DNA of 64,000 nt from Cupriavidus consociatus (GTDB lineage: Bacteria; Pseudomonadota; Gammaproteobacteria; Burkholderiales; Burkholderiaceae), in contig NZ_JAGIQA010000016.1 in assembly GCF_017814975.1 (NCBI RefSeq), positions 62,001 through 126,000 on the forward strand, written 5' to 3'. Made by a program: the position numbers and the translations under genes. The notes under the pieces are model-generated. The model was not told the DNA's origin. It saw nothing but the letters and a program-made list of their open reading frames with translations, and made no database searches. Below are positions 7,852-16,072 of this stretch, in pieces. Numbering within the stretch: the first letter of the stretch is position 1; every line of letters starts with the position of its first letter.

Positions 7852-9060
7852 TTGAAGATCGAACGGATACAAACCATCGTCACCTGTCCCGGCCGCAACT
7901 TTGTCACGGTCAAGGTGACGACGGACCAGGGCGTCTACGGACTTGGCGATGCCACGCTCAACGGTCGCGAGCTTGCGGTCAGCGCCTATCTCGACGCGCA
8001 TGTCATTCCCTGCCTGATCGGCCGCGACCCGCGCTGCATCGAGGACATCTGGCAGTACCTGTATCGGGGTGCCTACTGGCGGCGCGGGCCCGTCACGATG
8101 ACCGCGATTGCCGCGATCGACATGGCGCTGTGGGATATCCTCGGCAAGCTGGCGAACATGCCGGTGTACCAGCTGCTCGGCGGCAAGAGCCGGCAACGGC
8201 TGCTGGTCTACGGGCACGCCAACGGCCGCGATCACGAAGAAGCCATCGATGCCGTCCACCGGCATGTCGCCGAGGGCTACAAGGCGATCCGTGTGCAATC
8301 CGGTGTGCCGGGACTCTCAAAGGTGTATGGCGTAGGCAAGCAACCCGGCCATTACGAACCCGCGGAGAAGGGCCTTCCGCCGGAAGAGCCGTGGGACACC
8401 ACACTCTACCTGCGCCACACGCCCGAACTGTTCCGCAAGGTGCGCAATGCCATCGGCTTCGGGCCGCAGCTGCTGCATGATGCGCACCACCGACTGACAC
8501 CGATCGAAGCGGCCCGACTTGGGCACGCACTCGAACCATTCAGCCTGTTCTGGCTGGAAGACGCCACTCCGGCCGAGAACCAGGACGCCTTCCGCCTGAT
8601 CCGCCAGCACACCACCACGCCGCTGGCGGTAGGAGAAGTCTTCAATTCGATCTGGGATTGCAAGGACCTCATCGGCAACCAGCTGATCGACTTCATCCGC
8701 ACCACCATCGTCCATGCCGGCGGCATCACGCATGTGCGGCGCATTGCGGAGTTCGCCGCGATGCACCAGGTGCGCACGGGCTTCCACGGCGCCACCGACC
8801 TGTCCCCGGTGTGCATGGCGGCGGCGGTCAATTTCGGATTGTGGGCGCCGAATTTCGGCATCCAGGAACTGATGCCGCATAACGCGCTGACCGACGAAGT
8901 GTTCCCGCACAACTATCGCCTTGAAGACGGCTATCTGGTCATGGATGAAGTAGCCGGCCTTGGCGTCGACATCGACGAAGCGCTGGCTGCGAGGTACCCG
9001 TACGAGCGCGCCTACCTGCCCGTGGCAAGGCTGCGCGATGGAGCGATGTGGAACTGGTAG
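7852..9060 (+). CDS. manD: D-mannonate dehydratase, enolase superfamily (ManD/RspA type)
   Basis: A 402-residue enzyme of the mannonate dehydratase subgroup of the enolase superfamily, which dehydrates D-mannonate to 2-keto-3-deoxy-D-gluconate. The N-terminal capping domain starts with the family sequence [13 protein letters not shown]. Visible active-site features are the RVQSG...KVYGVG loop, the three metal ligands in [16 protein letters not shown] and AVGEVFN, and the histidine of [10 protein letters not shown]. The start codon is TTG at 7852, preceded by CGGAG. The stop overlaps an alternative GTG start of the next gene, and the intact next gene follows closely, so the pair is an operon. 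Catalytic efficiency differs widely in this subgroup, so the physiological substrate is inferred from context. Confidence 0.92.
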   Translation: MKIERIQTIVTCPGRNFVTVKVTTDQGVYGLGDATLNGRELAVSAYLDAHVIPCLIGRDPRCIEDIWQYLYRGAYWRRGPVTMTAIAAIDMALWDILGKLANMPVYQLLGGKSRQRLLVYGHANGRDHEEAIDAVHRHVAEGYKAIRVQSGVPGLSKVYGVGKQPGHYEPAEKGLPPEEPWDTTLYLRHTPELFRKVRNAIGFGPQLLHDAHHRLTPIEAARLGHALEPFSLFWLEDATPAENQDAFRLIRQHTTTPLAVGEVFNSIWDCKDLIGNQLIDFIRTTIVHAGGITHVRRIAEFAAMHQVRTGFHGATDLSPVCMAAAVNFGLWAPNFGIQELMPHNALTDEVFPHNYRLEDGYLVMDEVAGLGVDIDEALAARYPYERAYLPVARLRDGAMWNW

Positions 9061-9125
9061 TCCGGCACGCCATCGACGACGTTCGCATCCACACAATGCC
9101 GTCCCTCAAGCCACAAGCACCCAAC

Positions 9126-10160
9126 ATGTTGAGCATTGTCATCAACCAACCCCACAGCCTGGCCCTTTGCACAAGGCCCATCCCCACCCCCGCTCCCGGC
9201 GAAGTCCGCCTGCGCGTGCGCTATGCCGGCATCTGTGGCTCCGACCTGCACATCCTCCACGGCATGAATCCGTTCGCCGGCTACCCCCGCGTTCTCGGCC
9301 ATGAATTCGTCGGCAGTATCGACGCCGTCGGCGCAGGCATCAGCACGCAGCGCATCGGCGAACGCGTGGTGGTGGATCCGGTCATCAGTTGCGGCCAATG
9401 CCACGCCTGCCGCATTGGCCGGCGCAATGTCTGCAGCCACATGCAGGTAATCGGCGTGCACCGCGATGGCGGCTTCAGCGAATACACCTGCGTGCCGGCT
9501 TGCAATGCTTACGCGGTGCCGGCTGGCCTGACGGCGCCGAGCGCGGCAGTGATCGAGCCCTTCGCCGTCGCAGCAAACATTACGCACCGCACCGGCGTGC
9601 TGCGCGAAGACATCGCATTGATTTATGGTGCCGGCCCGATCGGGCTGAACCTGCTGCAAGTACTCAAGCGCGTCTACGGTGTACGAGTTCTTATCACCGA
9701 CCACCTCGACGAACGCCTGGCGCTGGCCCGTCATTGCGGCGCCGATGCGGAAGAGGTCATCAACACCTCACAGGAAGCCATCGAGCAGGCCCTTGCAAAA
9801 CGCGGCGCGCCGGAGGGACCGACACTCATCTACGACGCGGTTTGCCACCCGTCGATCCTGGAAGAGGCGGTGCGCATTGCCGCACCGGCAGGCCGCATCG
9901 GCATACTGGGCTTTTCCGCGACGCCATCGGCCGTCCCGCAGCTGGAGCTGACCCGGAAGGAGCTCACGCTCTATGCCTCGCGCCTGAACTGCGACATGTT
10001 TCCCACCGTGATCGACTGGATCTCTCAGGGGCTGGTCGATCCCGGCCGCATTGTCACGCACCGGATCGATTTCCGTGAGGTCGCCAGCGCCCTGGACCTT
10101 GCCGAACGCAATCCGCGCGCGGGCTGCAAGATACTGCTCGATTTTGGCGAGCCTGCCTGA
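9126..10160 (+). CDS. rspB: Zinc-dependent alcohol dehydrogenase, RspB type (candidate L-gulonate 5-dehydrogenase)
   Basis: A 344-residue medium-chain dehydrogenase. The catalytic zinc site is in AGICGSD and GHEFVG, and the four structural zinc cysteines are in CGQCHACRIGRRNVC. The Rossmann motif is GAGPIG, near residue 170. The closest family I recognise is RspB, which pairs with RspA-type dehydratases. The ATG at 9126 (MLSIVINQP) matches the RspB N-terminus; an in-frame GTG at 9048, overlapping the manD stop, and an ATG at 9096 would extend it. RspB homologues beside mannonate dehydratases have been assigned as L-gulonate 5-dehydrogenases giving D-fructuronate, and the neighbours here fit that role. 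Confidence 0.85.
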   Translation: MLSIVINQPHSLALCTRPIPTPAPGEVRLRVRYAGICGSDLHILHGMNPFAGYPRVLGHEFVGSIDAVGAGISTQRIGERVVVDPVISCGQCHACRIGRRNVCSHMQVIGVHRDGGFSEYTCVPACNAYAVPAGLTAPSAAVIEPFAVAANITHRTGVLREDIALIYGAGPIGLNLLQVLKRVYGVRVLITDHLDERLALARHCGADAEEVINTSQEAIEQALAKRGAPEGPTLIYDAVCHPSILEEAVRIAAPAGRIGILGFSATPSAVPQLELTRKELTLYASRLNCDMFPTVIDWISQGLVDPGRIVTHRIDFREVASALDLAERNPRAGCKILLDFGEPA

Positions 10161-10281
10161 TATCAAGGGATATGGCGCGGTCGACCCATTGCCAACGCGC
10201 GAGGCGGTGCGGGATGCTTTGGGCACATGGGAAGCGGGATGACGCAGCGCGGGCTCGATCCGGATGCACTGGCCCAAATGA

Positions 10282-10310
10282 AAATGGCCTCCCGAATCGG
10301 GAGGCCATTT
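10282..10310 (-). terminator. Rho-independent terminator after tRNA-Thr
   Basis: A 13-bp perfect stem (AAATGGCCTCCCG and its complement) with a 3-base loop, followed on the minus strand by a short T run. It lies just past the 3' end of the tRNA gene and could also stop plus-strand transcription from rspB. Confidence 0.8.
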
Positions 10311-10317
10311 GTATTCC

Positions 10318-10393
10318 TGGTGCCGGCTGCAGGACTCGAACCCGCCACCTGATGATTACAAATCAACTGCTCTACCTGATGAGCTAAGCCGGC
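10318..10393 (-). tRNA. tRNA-Thr (anticodon UGU)
   Basis: A 76-base cloverleaf with encoded CCA. The acceptor stem is GCCGGCT/AGCCGGC, the D arm GCTC...GAGC, the anticodon loop TTTGTAA (anticodon TGT, reading ACA/ACG codons) and the T arm GCGGG-TTCGAGT-CCTGC. The anticodon stem GTTGA/TCATC has one T-T mismatch at pair 28-42. A strong terminator follows. No integrase gene or attachment duplication is seen nearby. Confidence 0.95.
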
Positions 10394-10445
10394 ATGTCTG
10401 GTGCAGACCGCGATTCTACTGCATCGCGGCCCACTTTGGGATGGC

Positions 10446-10934
10446 TTACTTCACCACCTTCAACGCTGGCTTCTTGCCGCCGATGCGCGGTACCGGGGGC
10501 GGCGTTTCATCGTCGCCCGGGCCGGAGTCGGCAGTGGTGGCCGGCGTTTCGGCTTCCACCGGTGCCAGCTTGGGCGGCGGGTTGTTTTCGCGTTCGGTGG
10601 CAGCTTGCGTCTCCGGCAGGCTGCGCTCGACCGGGAAGGCCATGCCCTGCCCGTTTTCGCGGGCGTAGATGGCCAGCACGTTCTCGACGGGGACGTCGAT
10701 CTTGCGCGAGACACCGCCGAAGCGTGCGCTGAAGGTGATCCACTCGTTGCCCATATCCAGGCCGCTGGTGGCATCGAAGCTCACGTTGAGCACGATCTCG
10801 TTGTTCTTCACGAACTCGCGCGGCACGTTGGTGTTGGCATCGACGAACACGGCGACGTACGGCGTGAAGCCGTTATCCGTGCACCACTCATAGATGGCGC
10901 GGATCAGGTAAGGCTTGGTGGAGGTTTCAGGCAT
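10446..10934 (-). CDS. sspB: ClpXP protease specificity-enhancing factor SspB
   Basis: An adaptor that delivers ssrA-tagged and other substrates to the ClpXP protease. 162 residues: an N-terminal substrate-binding domain of about 110 residues (TSTKPYLIRAIYEWC, NVSFDATSGL, ITFSARFGG, AIYARENGQGM), then a proline-rich acidic linker. The last residues (PALKVVK) match the conserved C-terminal ClpX-docking peptide of SspB. It follows sspA by 57 bases on the same strand, the usual sspA-sspB operon arrangement. The end of the gene is about 50 bases from the tRNA gene. Confidence 0.96.
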   Translation of the reverse strand: MPETSTKPYLIRAIYEWCTDNGFTPYVAVFVDANTNVPREFVKNNEIVLNVSFDATSGLDMGNEWITFSARFGGVSRKIDVPVENVLAIYARENGQGMAFPVERSLPETQAATERENNPPPKLAPVEAETPATTADSGPGDDETPPPVPRIGGKKPALKVVK

Positions 10935-10991
10935 TGTGCTTCCAGTGGCGCCGTGTAGCCCGAGGGCGGGATGCCTTCGGGCCGGTGCCGA

Positions 10992-11603
10992 TTAGCGGCG
11001 CATCACCTTCTCGGAGGGGGTGAGCGCTTCGATGTACGCGGGACGGCTGAAAATGCGTTCAGCATACTTCAGCAGCGGCGCAGCGTTTTTCGACAGTTCG
11101 ATGCCGTAGTGGTCCAGGCGCCACAGCAGCGGCGCGATGGCGACGTCGAGCATCGAGAACTCTTCGCCCAGCATGTACTTGTTCTTGACGAAGATCGGCG
11201 CGAGCTGCGTCAAACGGTCGCGGATCGCGGCACGGGCGCGTTCGTGGTTCTTCTCCGCGGCCTTGCCCTTTTCGTTCTCGAGCGTGTACACGTGCGTGAA
11301 CAGTTCCTTTTCGAAGTTGAAGAGGAACAGTCGGGCGCGGGCGCGCTGGACCGGGTCGGCCGGCATCAGCTGCGGGTGCGGGAAGCGCTCGTCGATGTAT
11401 TCGTTGATGATGTTCGACTCATACAGGATGAGATCGCGCTCGACCAGGATGGGCACCTGGCCGTAGGGGTTCATCACCGAAATATCTTCGGGCTTGTTGA
11501 ACAGGTCGACGTCGCGGATTTCAAAATCCATGCCCTTTTCGAACAGGACAAGGCGGCAACGTTGGGAAAACGGGCAAGTCGTACCCGAATACAACACCAT
11601 CAT
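10992..11603 (-). CDS. sspA: Stringent starvation protein A (GST-fold, RNA polymerase-associated)
   Basis: A 203-residue glutathione S-transferase-fold protein that in other proteobacteria binds RNA polymerase and alters promoter use in stress or stationary phase. The N-terminal thioredoxin-like domain has TTCPFSQRCRLVLFEKG and NPYGQVPILVERDLILYESNIINEYID; the C-terminal helical domain follows. The first ATG of MMVLYSG (11603) is used. It is the first gene of the sspA-sspB operon and lies downstream of the terminator of petABC. A perfect inverted repeat about 80-105 bases upstream of its ATG is described separately. Confidence 0.96.
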   Translation of the reverse strand: MMVLYSGTTCPFSQRCRLVLFEKGMDFEIRDVDLFNKPEDISVMNPYGQVPILVERDLILYESNIINEYIDERFPHPQLMPADPVQRARARLFLFNFEKELFTHVYTLENEKGKAAEKNHERARAAIRDRLTQLAPIFVKNKYMLGEEFSMLDVAIAPLLWRLDHYGIELSKNAAPLLKYAERIFSRPAYIEALTPSEKVMRR

Positions 11604-11684
11604 GGTTGGATTCCTTGGGCTTAGCCGGAGCTGGGTCGGACGGTAAGGTCTGCCATTCTGCCAAAAGCGGACACCTAAAAGCAA

Positions 11685-11708
11685 ATAAGTGGCATTTGAT
11701 CCACTTAT
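11685..11708. promoter_or_regulatory. Perfect 8+8 bp inverted repeat upstream of sspA
   Basis: ATAAGTGG and CCACTTAT flank an 8-base spacer in the 5' region of sspA. On the minus strand it sits just upstream of a possible promoter (TTGCTT, 18 bases, CAGAAT). The position suits an operator, or a stem in an upstream leader. No known regulator is assigned. Confidence 0.4.
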
Positions 11709-11740
11709 CAGGGCATATTTCGTCACCCGGCCCAATGAAA

Positions 11741-11784
11741 AAGGCCAGAGCGATGCTGCTTTCGCAACCTCCGCGTCTGGCCTT
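11741..11784 (-). terminator. Terminator of the petABC operon
   Basis: AAGGCCAGA pairs with TCTGGCCTT around a structured loop, followed on the minus strand by five T. It begins 34 bases after the petC stop. Confidence 0.75.
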
Positions 11785-11817
11785 CGGGGTGGCTGCCCGC
11801 CTCCGGGCTGCCACCAG

Positions 11818-12561
11818 CTACTTCACATCCTTCCAGTAGGCCGCGTTCAGGCGCCATGCGAAAACAGTGAAAATGCCCAGGAACAGCAGCACCCACACGC
11901 CCAGGCGCTTGCGGTGGTTCTGCGCGGGCTCGGCCATCCAGTCCAGGAAGCCGACCAGGTCGGCTGTGGCCTGGTCATATTCGACCTTGCTCATCTTGCC
12001 CTGGCTCAGTTGCTCGAAGCCGGCGAACTTGTGGACCTTCTCGCCATGCTCTTCCACTTCCGTGAACTTGGCGGCGCGCTGGCCCTGCAGCTCCCACAGC
12101 ACGTGCGGCATGCCGACGCTCGGGAACACCAGGTTGTTCCAGCCGGTGGCGCGGCTGTCGTCACGGTAGAAGGTGCGCAGGTAGGTATAGAGCCAGTCGT
12201 CGCCGCGGGCACGCGCAATCACCGACAGATCCGGCGGCTGTGCGCCGAAGAAGGCCTTGGCTTCCTTCGGCTGCATGGCGATGGTCATGGTTTCGCCGAC
12301 CTTGTCCGCGGTGAACAGCAGGTTCTGGCGGATCTGGTCGTCAGTGAGGCCAATGTCCTTGAGCCGGTTGTAGCGCATCATCGATGCGCCATGGCAGTTC
12401 AGGCAGTAGTTGACGAACAGCTTGGCGCCGCGCTGCAGCGACGACAGGTCGGCAGTGTTCACCGGTGCCGGCTCCAGCGGGAAGCCTCCCTCTGAAGCCA
12501 TGGCAGGCGCGCCGGCAAAACAGGCGCCGGCCAGCGCGATGATCGAAAGCAGCTTTTTCAT
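11818..12561 (-). CDS. petC: Cytochrome c1 of the bc1 complex
   Basis: Membrane-anchored c-type cytochrome that passes electrons from the Rieske protein to soluble cytochrome c in the ubiquinol-cytochrome c oxidoreductase complex. 247 residues with a signal peptide (MKKLLSIIALAGACFAGAPAMA), the heme-binding CLNCH at 53-57, a PPDLSVIARARG segment, and a single C-terminal membrane anchor (LGVWVLLFLGIFTVFAW) ending AAYWKDVK. The ATG at 12561 gives the signal peptide directly; the longer open frame upstream overlaps petB and is not coding. Third gene of petABC, 35 bases after petB. Confidence 0.96.
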   Translation of the reverse strand: MKKLLSIIALAGACFAGAPAMASEGGFPLEPAPVNTADLSSLQRGAKLFVNYCLNCHGASMMRYNRLKDIGLTDDQIRQNLLFTADKVGETMTIAMQPKEAKAFFGAQPPDLSVIARARGDDWLYTYLRTFYRDDSRATGWNNLVFPSVGMPHVLWELQGQRAAKFTEVEEHGEKVHKFAGFEQLSQGKMSKVEYDQATADLVGFLDWMAEPAQNHRKRLGVWVLLFLGIFTVFAWRLNAAYWKDVK

Positions 12562-12596
12562 CTTGTGTCCTTGTGCTCTTGTCGGGGTCGCGTCGC

Positions 12597-14000
12597 TCAG
12601 TGCGGATGGAACGTGACACGCTCGGGCACCGGCTTGAACTCGCCGGCACGGCTCCACAGCGGCATGGTCAGGAAGAAGGCGAAGTACAGCAGCGTACCAA
12701 GCTGCGACACCTTCTCGCCGACCGGCGACGGCGGTTGCACGCCGAGGTAGCCGAGCACCAGGAACACCACCACAAAGACGATCAGGATGGTCTTGTGGAA
12801 AGCGGGACGATAGCGGATGGACTTGACCGGCGAGCAGTCCAGCCACGGCAGGAAGAACAGGATCACGACCGACCCGCCCATCACCAGCACGCCCCAGAAC
12901 TTGGCGTCGATGAAGTAGAAGCCCACAGCCAGGAGCACGGCGATGGCAATCGCACCGACCTTGACGCGTGCGTCCTTGCTGCGCAGGAACACCATGCCGA
13001 GCAGCAGCGCGAAGAACACCCACAGGATCGGCAGGAAGTTCGACGTGGTGGCACGCAGCATCGAGTAGAACGGCGTGAAGTACCAGACCGGCGCGATATG
13101 CGGCGGCGTCTTCAGCGGGTCAGCCGGGAAGAAGTTGTTGTGCTCCAGGAAATAGCCGCCCACTTCCGGGAAGAAGAAGATCACCGCCGAGAAGATGACC
13201 AGGAAGCCGGCAACGCCTAGCGTGTCGTGCACCGAGTAGTACGGGTGGAAGGGAATGCCATCCAGCGGCACGCCGTTCTCGTCCTTCTTGGCCTTGATCT
13301 CGACGCCATCCGGGTTGTTCGAGCCCACTTCATGCAGCGCGATGATGTGTGCAATGACCAGTGCCAGCAGCACCAGCGGCACCGCGATGACGTGGAACGA
13401 GAAGAAGCGGTTCAGCGTGGCATCGCTCACGACGTAGTCGCCGCGGATAAACAGCGACAGGTCCTGGCCGATCACCGGAATCGCCGAGAACAGGTTCACG
13501 ATCACCTGCGCGCCCCAGTACGACATCTGGCCCCACGGCAGCAGGTAGCCCATGAAGGCTTCCGCCATCAGGCACAGGAAAATCAGGCAGCCGAAGATCC
13601 AGACCAGTTCACGCGGCTTGCGGTACGAACCGTACAGCAGCCCGCGGAACATATGCAGGTAGACCACGACAAAGAAGGCCGAGGCGCCGGTCGAATGCAT
13701 GTAGCGCACCAGCCAGCCCCACGGGACTTCGCGCATGATGTATTCCACGCTGGCAAAGGCCACGGGAATGCCGGCGGCATTGAGCGTGCCATCCGGCTTG
13801 TAGTTCATCACCAGGAAAATGCCCGTGACGATCTGGATCACCAGCACCAGCAGCGCGAGCGAACCGAAGAAGTACCAGAAGTTGAAGTTCTTCGGCGCGT
13901 AGTAGCGGGACAGGTGGTCTTCCCACAGTTGCGTTGCCGGGAAGCGGGCGTCGATCCAGCCCATCAGGCCGGTCGTCTTGACTTGTTTTTCGGCCGCCAT
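12597..14000 (-). CDS. petB: Cytochrome b of the bc1 complex
   Basis: Integral membrane subunit carrying the two b hemes and both quinone sites, 467 residues, longer than the minimal ~400-residue form. It has eight or more hydrophobic helices, the heme-ligand regions (MHSTGASAFF, YLHMFRGL, VIAVPLVLLALVIAHIIALH) and the Qo-site PEW-type region as HPYYSVHDTLG...FFPADPLKTPPHIAPVWYF. The start is the ATG of MAAEKQVKTT, two bases after the petA stop, so translation is coupled. The middle gene of petABC. Confidence 0.96.
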   Translation of the reverse strand: MAAEKQVKTTGLMGWIDARFPATQLWEDHLSRYYAPKNFNFWYFFGSLALLVLVIQIVTGIFLVMNYKPDGTLNAAGIPVAFASVEYIMREVPWGWLVRYMHSTGASAFFVVVYLHMFRGLLYGSYRKPRELVWIFGCLIFLCLMAEAFMGYLLPWGQMSYWGAQVIVNLFSAIPVIGQDLSLFIRGDYVVSDATLNRFFSFHVIAVPLVLLALVIAHIIALHEVGSNNPDGVEIKAKKDENGVPLDGIPFHPYYSVHDTLGVAGFLVIFSAVIFFFPEVGGYFLEHNNFFPADPLKTPPHIAPVWYFTPFYSMLRATTSNFLPILWVFFALLLGMVFLRSKDARVKVGAIAIAVLLAVGFYFIDAKFWGVLVMGGSVVILFFLPWLDCSPVKSIRYRPAFHKTILIVFVVVFLVLGYLGVQPPSPVGEKVSQLGTLLYFAFFLTMPLWSRAGEFKPVPERVTFHPH

Positions 14001-14002
14001 GA

Positions 14003-14620
14003 TCAGGCTTCTCCTTTCTCATCCTTGCCGATCACGATCTTGGTGTCAGTCAGGAATTGGTAGGGGGGAACATCGAGATTTTGCGGAGCCGGCTTGTTCT
14101 TGAAGACGCGCCCGGCCAGGTCGAACGTGGAGCCGTGGCAAGGGCAAAGGAAACCGGGATCGGCGCCGAGTTGGGGATTGGCACCGGAAGCGAAGGGGCC
14201 GGAAGGCGAGCAGCCAAGGTGGGAACAGATTCCGACCACGACCAGGACGTCCTTGTGTTCTGCGCGCGAGCGGGTTTCGTTCTTGCAGTAGTCCGGCGTC
14301 TGCATGGTGAACGGGATCTCGGAATTCGGATCGGCCACTTCGCCGTCCGTCTTCTTCAGCGATGCCAGCTGTTCCTCCGTCCGCTTCATGATCCAGACCG
14401 GCTTGCCACGCCATTCGACAGTCATCATCTCGCCCGGCTTCAGCGCACCGATATCTGCTTCGACTGGCGCACCTGCGGCCTTGGCTTTCTCCGATGGTGC
14501 AAAGGTACTGACGAAAGGAACCGCTACCGCTACGCCTCCGACGCCGCCGGCGACGGATGTCGCGATCAACCAATTGCGGCGACCTTTATCCACGCTCTTC
14601 ACGTCTTGCTGGTCACTCAT
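14003..14620 (-). CDS. petA: Ubiquinol-cytochrome c reductase iron-sulfur (Rieske) subunit
   Basis: The [2Fe-2S] subunit of the bc1 complex, 205 residues. An N-terminal membrane anchor with a twin-arginine-like start (DKGRRNWLIATSVAGG) fits its known Tat-dependent insertion, and tatABC lies only about 5 kb away. Cluster ligands are in ICSHLGC (Cys132, His134; disulfide Cys137) and LCPCHGS (Cys159, His162; disulfide Cys161). The start is the ATG of MSDQQDVKSV. First gene of petABC; its promoter must lie in the 214 bp shared with divergent mscL. Confidence 0.96.
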   Translation of the reverse strand: MSDQQDVKSVDKGRRNWLIATSVAGGVGGVAVAVPFVSTFAPSEKAKAAGAPVEADIGALKPGEMMTVEWRGKPVWIMKRTEEQLASLKKTDGEVADPNSEIPFTMQTPDYCKNETRSRAEHKDVLVVVGICSHLGCSPSGPFASGANPQLGADPGFLCPCHGSTFDLAGRVFKNKPAPQNLDVPPYQFLTDTKIVIGKDEKGEA

Positions 14621-14834
14621 TCCAAACCCCAGGGGAAGTCAATTTAGATTTTGCGTCAACCATAAAGTGTACCTTAGACATCTGCGCACTAGATAGGCGC
14701 AAATTGCCTTGTCTATGCTCGATAATCGGACATGCATGCCGGAAATCGGCCACCAGACTTGCTTTCCGGGCAGTGATGCGGCAGGCTGATAGCTTGATAC
14801 CGTTCATCGCTAGCAACAAGAAGGAGAACCCCCC

Positions 14835-15260
14835 ATGGGCATGATCTCGGAATTCAGGACCTTCGCAATGCGCGGCAACGTCATCGACCTCGCTGTCGGT
14901 GTGATCATCGGCGCTGCATTCGGAAAAATTGTGGATTCCGTGGTCAATGACCTGATCATGCCGGTAGTGGGCCGCATTGTCGGCAAGCTGGACTTCTCTA
15001 ATATGTTTGTCACGCTGGCCGACCCACCGCCTGGAACGCCATTGACGCTGGATGCATTGAAGAAGGCTGGTGTGCCCGTATTTGCCTACGGCAATTTCCT
15101 GACTATCGTTGTCAACTTTATTATCCTGGCCTTCATCATCTTCATGATGGTGCGCGCGTTCAACAAGATGCGCGAGAAGGAACCGCCCCCGCCCCCGGCC
15201 GCACCGCCTGAAGAAGTGGTGCTGCTGCGCGAGATCCGCGACGCCCTCAAGACGCGCTGA
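14835..15260 (+). CDS. mscL: Large-conductance mechanosensitive channel MscL
   Basis: Homopentameric inner-membrane channel that opens under membrane tension to release solutes on hypoosmotic shock. 141 residues: the conserved N-terminal helix and first membrane helix ([20 protein letters not shown]), a periplasmic loop, the second helix ([24 protein letters not shown]) and a cytoplasmic helix after a proline-rich linker ([12 protein letters not shown]). An AGAAGGAG Shine-Dalgarno precedes the ATG. It is monocistronic, divergent from petA, with a terminator right after the stop. Confidence 0.97.
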   Translation: MGMISEFRTFAMRGNVIDLAVGVIIGAAFGKIVDSVVNDLIMPVVGRIVGKLDFSNMFVTLADPPPGTPLTLDALKKAGVPVFAYGNFLTIVVNFIILAFIIFMMVRAFNKMREKEPPPPPAAPPEEVVLLREIRDALKTR

Positions 15261-15275
15261 ATCCAGAACGATAAA

Positions 15276-15300
15276 ACGGCCCCGATGGGGCCGTATTGTT
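15276..15300. terminator. Bidirectional terminator between mscL and the Nif3-like gene
   Basis: An 8-bp stem (ACGGCCCC/GGGGCCGT) with a GAT loop, A-rich on the left and T-rich on the right, so it can stop transcription of both convergent genes. Confidence 0.8.
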
Positions 15301-15305
15301 TTGCG

Positions 15306-16052
15306 TCAGACTGGATTGGGAATATCGATGAATGTGTGCCGCAATCCGAAGCGTTGCGCCACATGTTCGCCCAGTGAGCGAATGCCATAGCGCTCGGTGG
15401 CGTGATGGCCGGCGGCCAGGTACGCCACGCCGCTCTCGCGCGCGAGGTGCGTGGTCTGCTCCGAGACCTCGCCGCTGAGATAGGCATCGACGCCCGCGGC
15501 CACTGCCGCGTCGAAATAGCCTTGCGCCCCACCAGTGCACCAGCCGATCGTGCGGATCATCTGCTCCGGCTCTCCAATTGCCAGGGGCTCGCGCCCAAGC
15601 ACGCCGCCGACGTGTGCCGCCAGCGCGGACAACGGCATCGGCGCGGGCAAGGTGCCGGTCCAGCCGAGCTGGTCCTCGCTGAAACGCCCGGTCGGCGTGA
15701 AGCCGAGTTGCAGCCCGAGCTGGGCGTTGTTGCCGAATTCCGGATGGTTGTCCAGCGGCAGGTGAAAGGCGAACAGGTTGATGTCGGCGCCAAGCAGCCG
15801 CTTCAAACGTGCGTGCTTCTGCCCGACTACACGCGCATCTTCATTTTTCCAGAAGTAACCGTGATGGACCAGGATGGCATCGGCGCCGGCTTCGGCCGCG
15901 GCCTCGACCAGTGCCAGGCTCGCCGTGACGCCGGTGACGATGTGAGTGATCTCCGGGCGACCTTGCACTTGCAGCCCGTTGGGACAATAGTCCTTGTAAC
16001 GGGAAACCTCCATCAGGTCGTTCAAGTACAATTCAAGCTCTTTTGTTTTCAT
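15306..16052 (-). CDS. Nif3-like dinuclear metal centre protein (YbgI family)
   Basis: A 248-residue protein of the NIF3/DUF34 family, which forms toroidal hexamers with a dinuclear metal site per subunit. Metal-binding motifs are visible: VHHGYFW near residue 63, FHLPLDNH near 100, and [12 protein letters not shown] near the C-terminus with a conserved glutamate. The start [12 protein letters not shown] and the following [11 protein letters not shown] match the family. In other organisms it has been linked to GTP cyclohydrolase-like or metal-handling roles, but the function is unsettled. The start codon is only 20 bases from the start of the divergent protease gene. Confidence 0.92.
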   Translation of the reverse strand: MKTKELELYLNDLMEVSRYKDYCPNGLQVQGRPEITHIVTGVTASLALVEAAAEAGADAILVHHGYFWKNEDARVVGQKHARLKRLLGADINLFAFHLPLDNHPEFGNNAQLGLQLGFTPTGRFSEDQLGWTGTLPAPMPLSALAAHVGGVLGREPLAIGEPEQMIRTIGWCTGGAQGYFDAAVAAGVDAYLSGEVSEQTTHLARESGVAYLAAGHHATERYGIRSLGEHVAQRFGLRHTFIDIPNPV

Positions 16053-16072
16053 TTTCTGCTCAAAACTCCAAT

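Noticed and set aside
7581-7913. N-terminal extension of the uxuB-like gene to 7913
   Set aside because: The extra 111 codons overlap the divergent manD start and resemble no dehydrogenase N-terminus; ATG 7580 gives the family start.
10161-10242. Short frame after rspB (ending GTWEAG)
   Set aside because: About 27 codons with no start or family resemblance; could be decayed sequence but not supportable as a gene.
10282-10393. tRNA-Thr as a genomic-island attachment site
   Set aside because: No integrase, no duplicated tRNA 3' end and no island-like gene content adjoin it.
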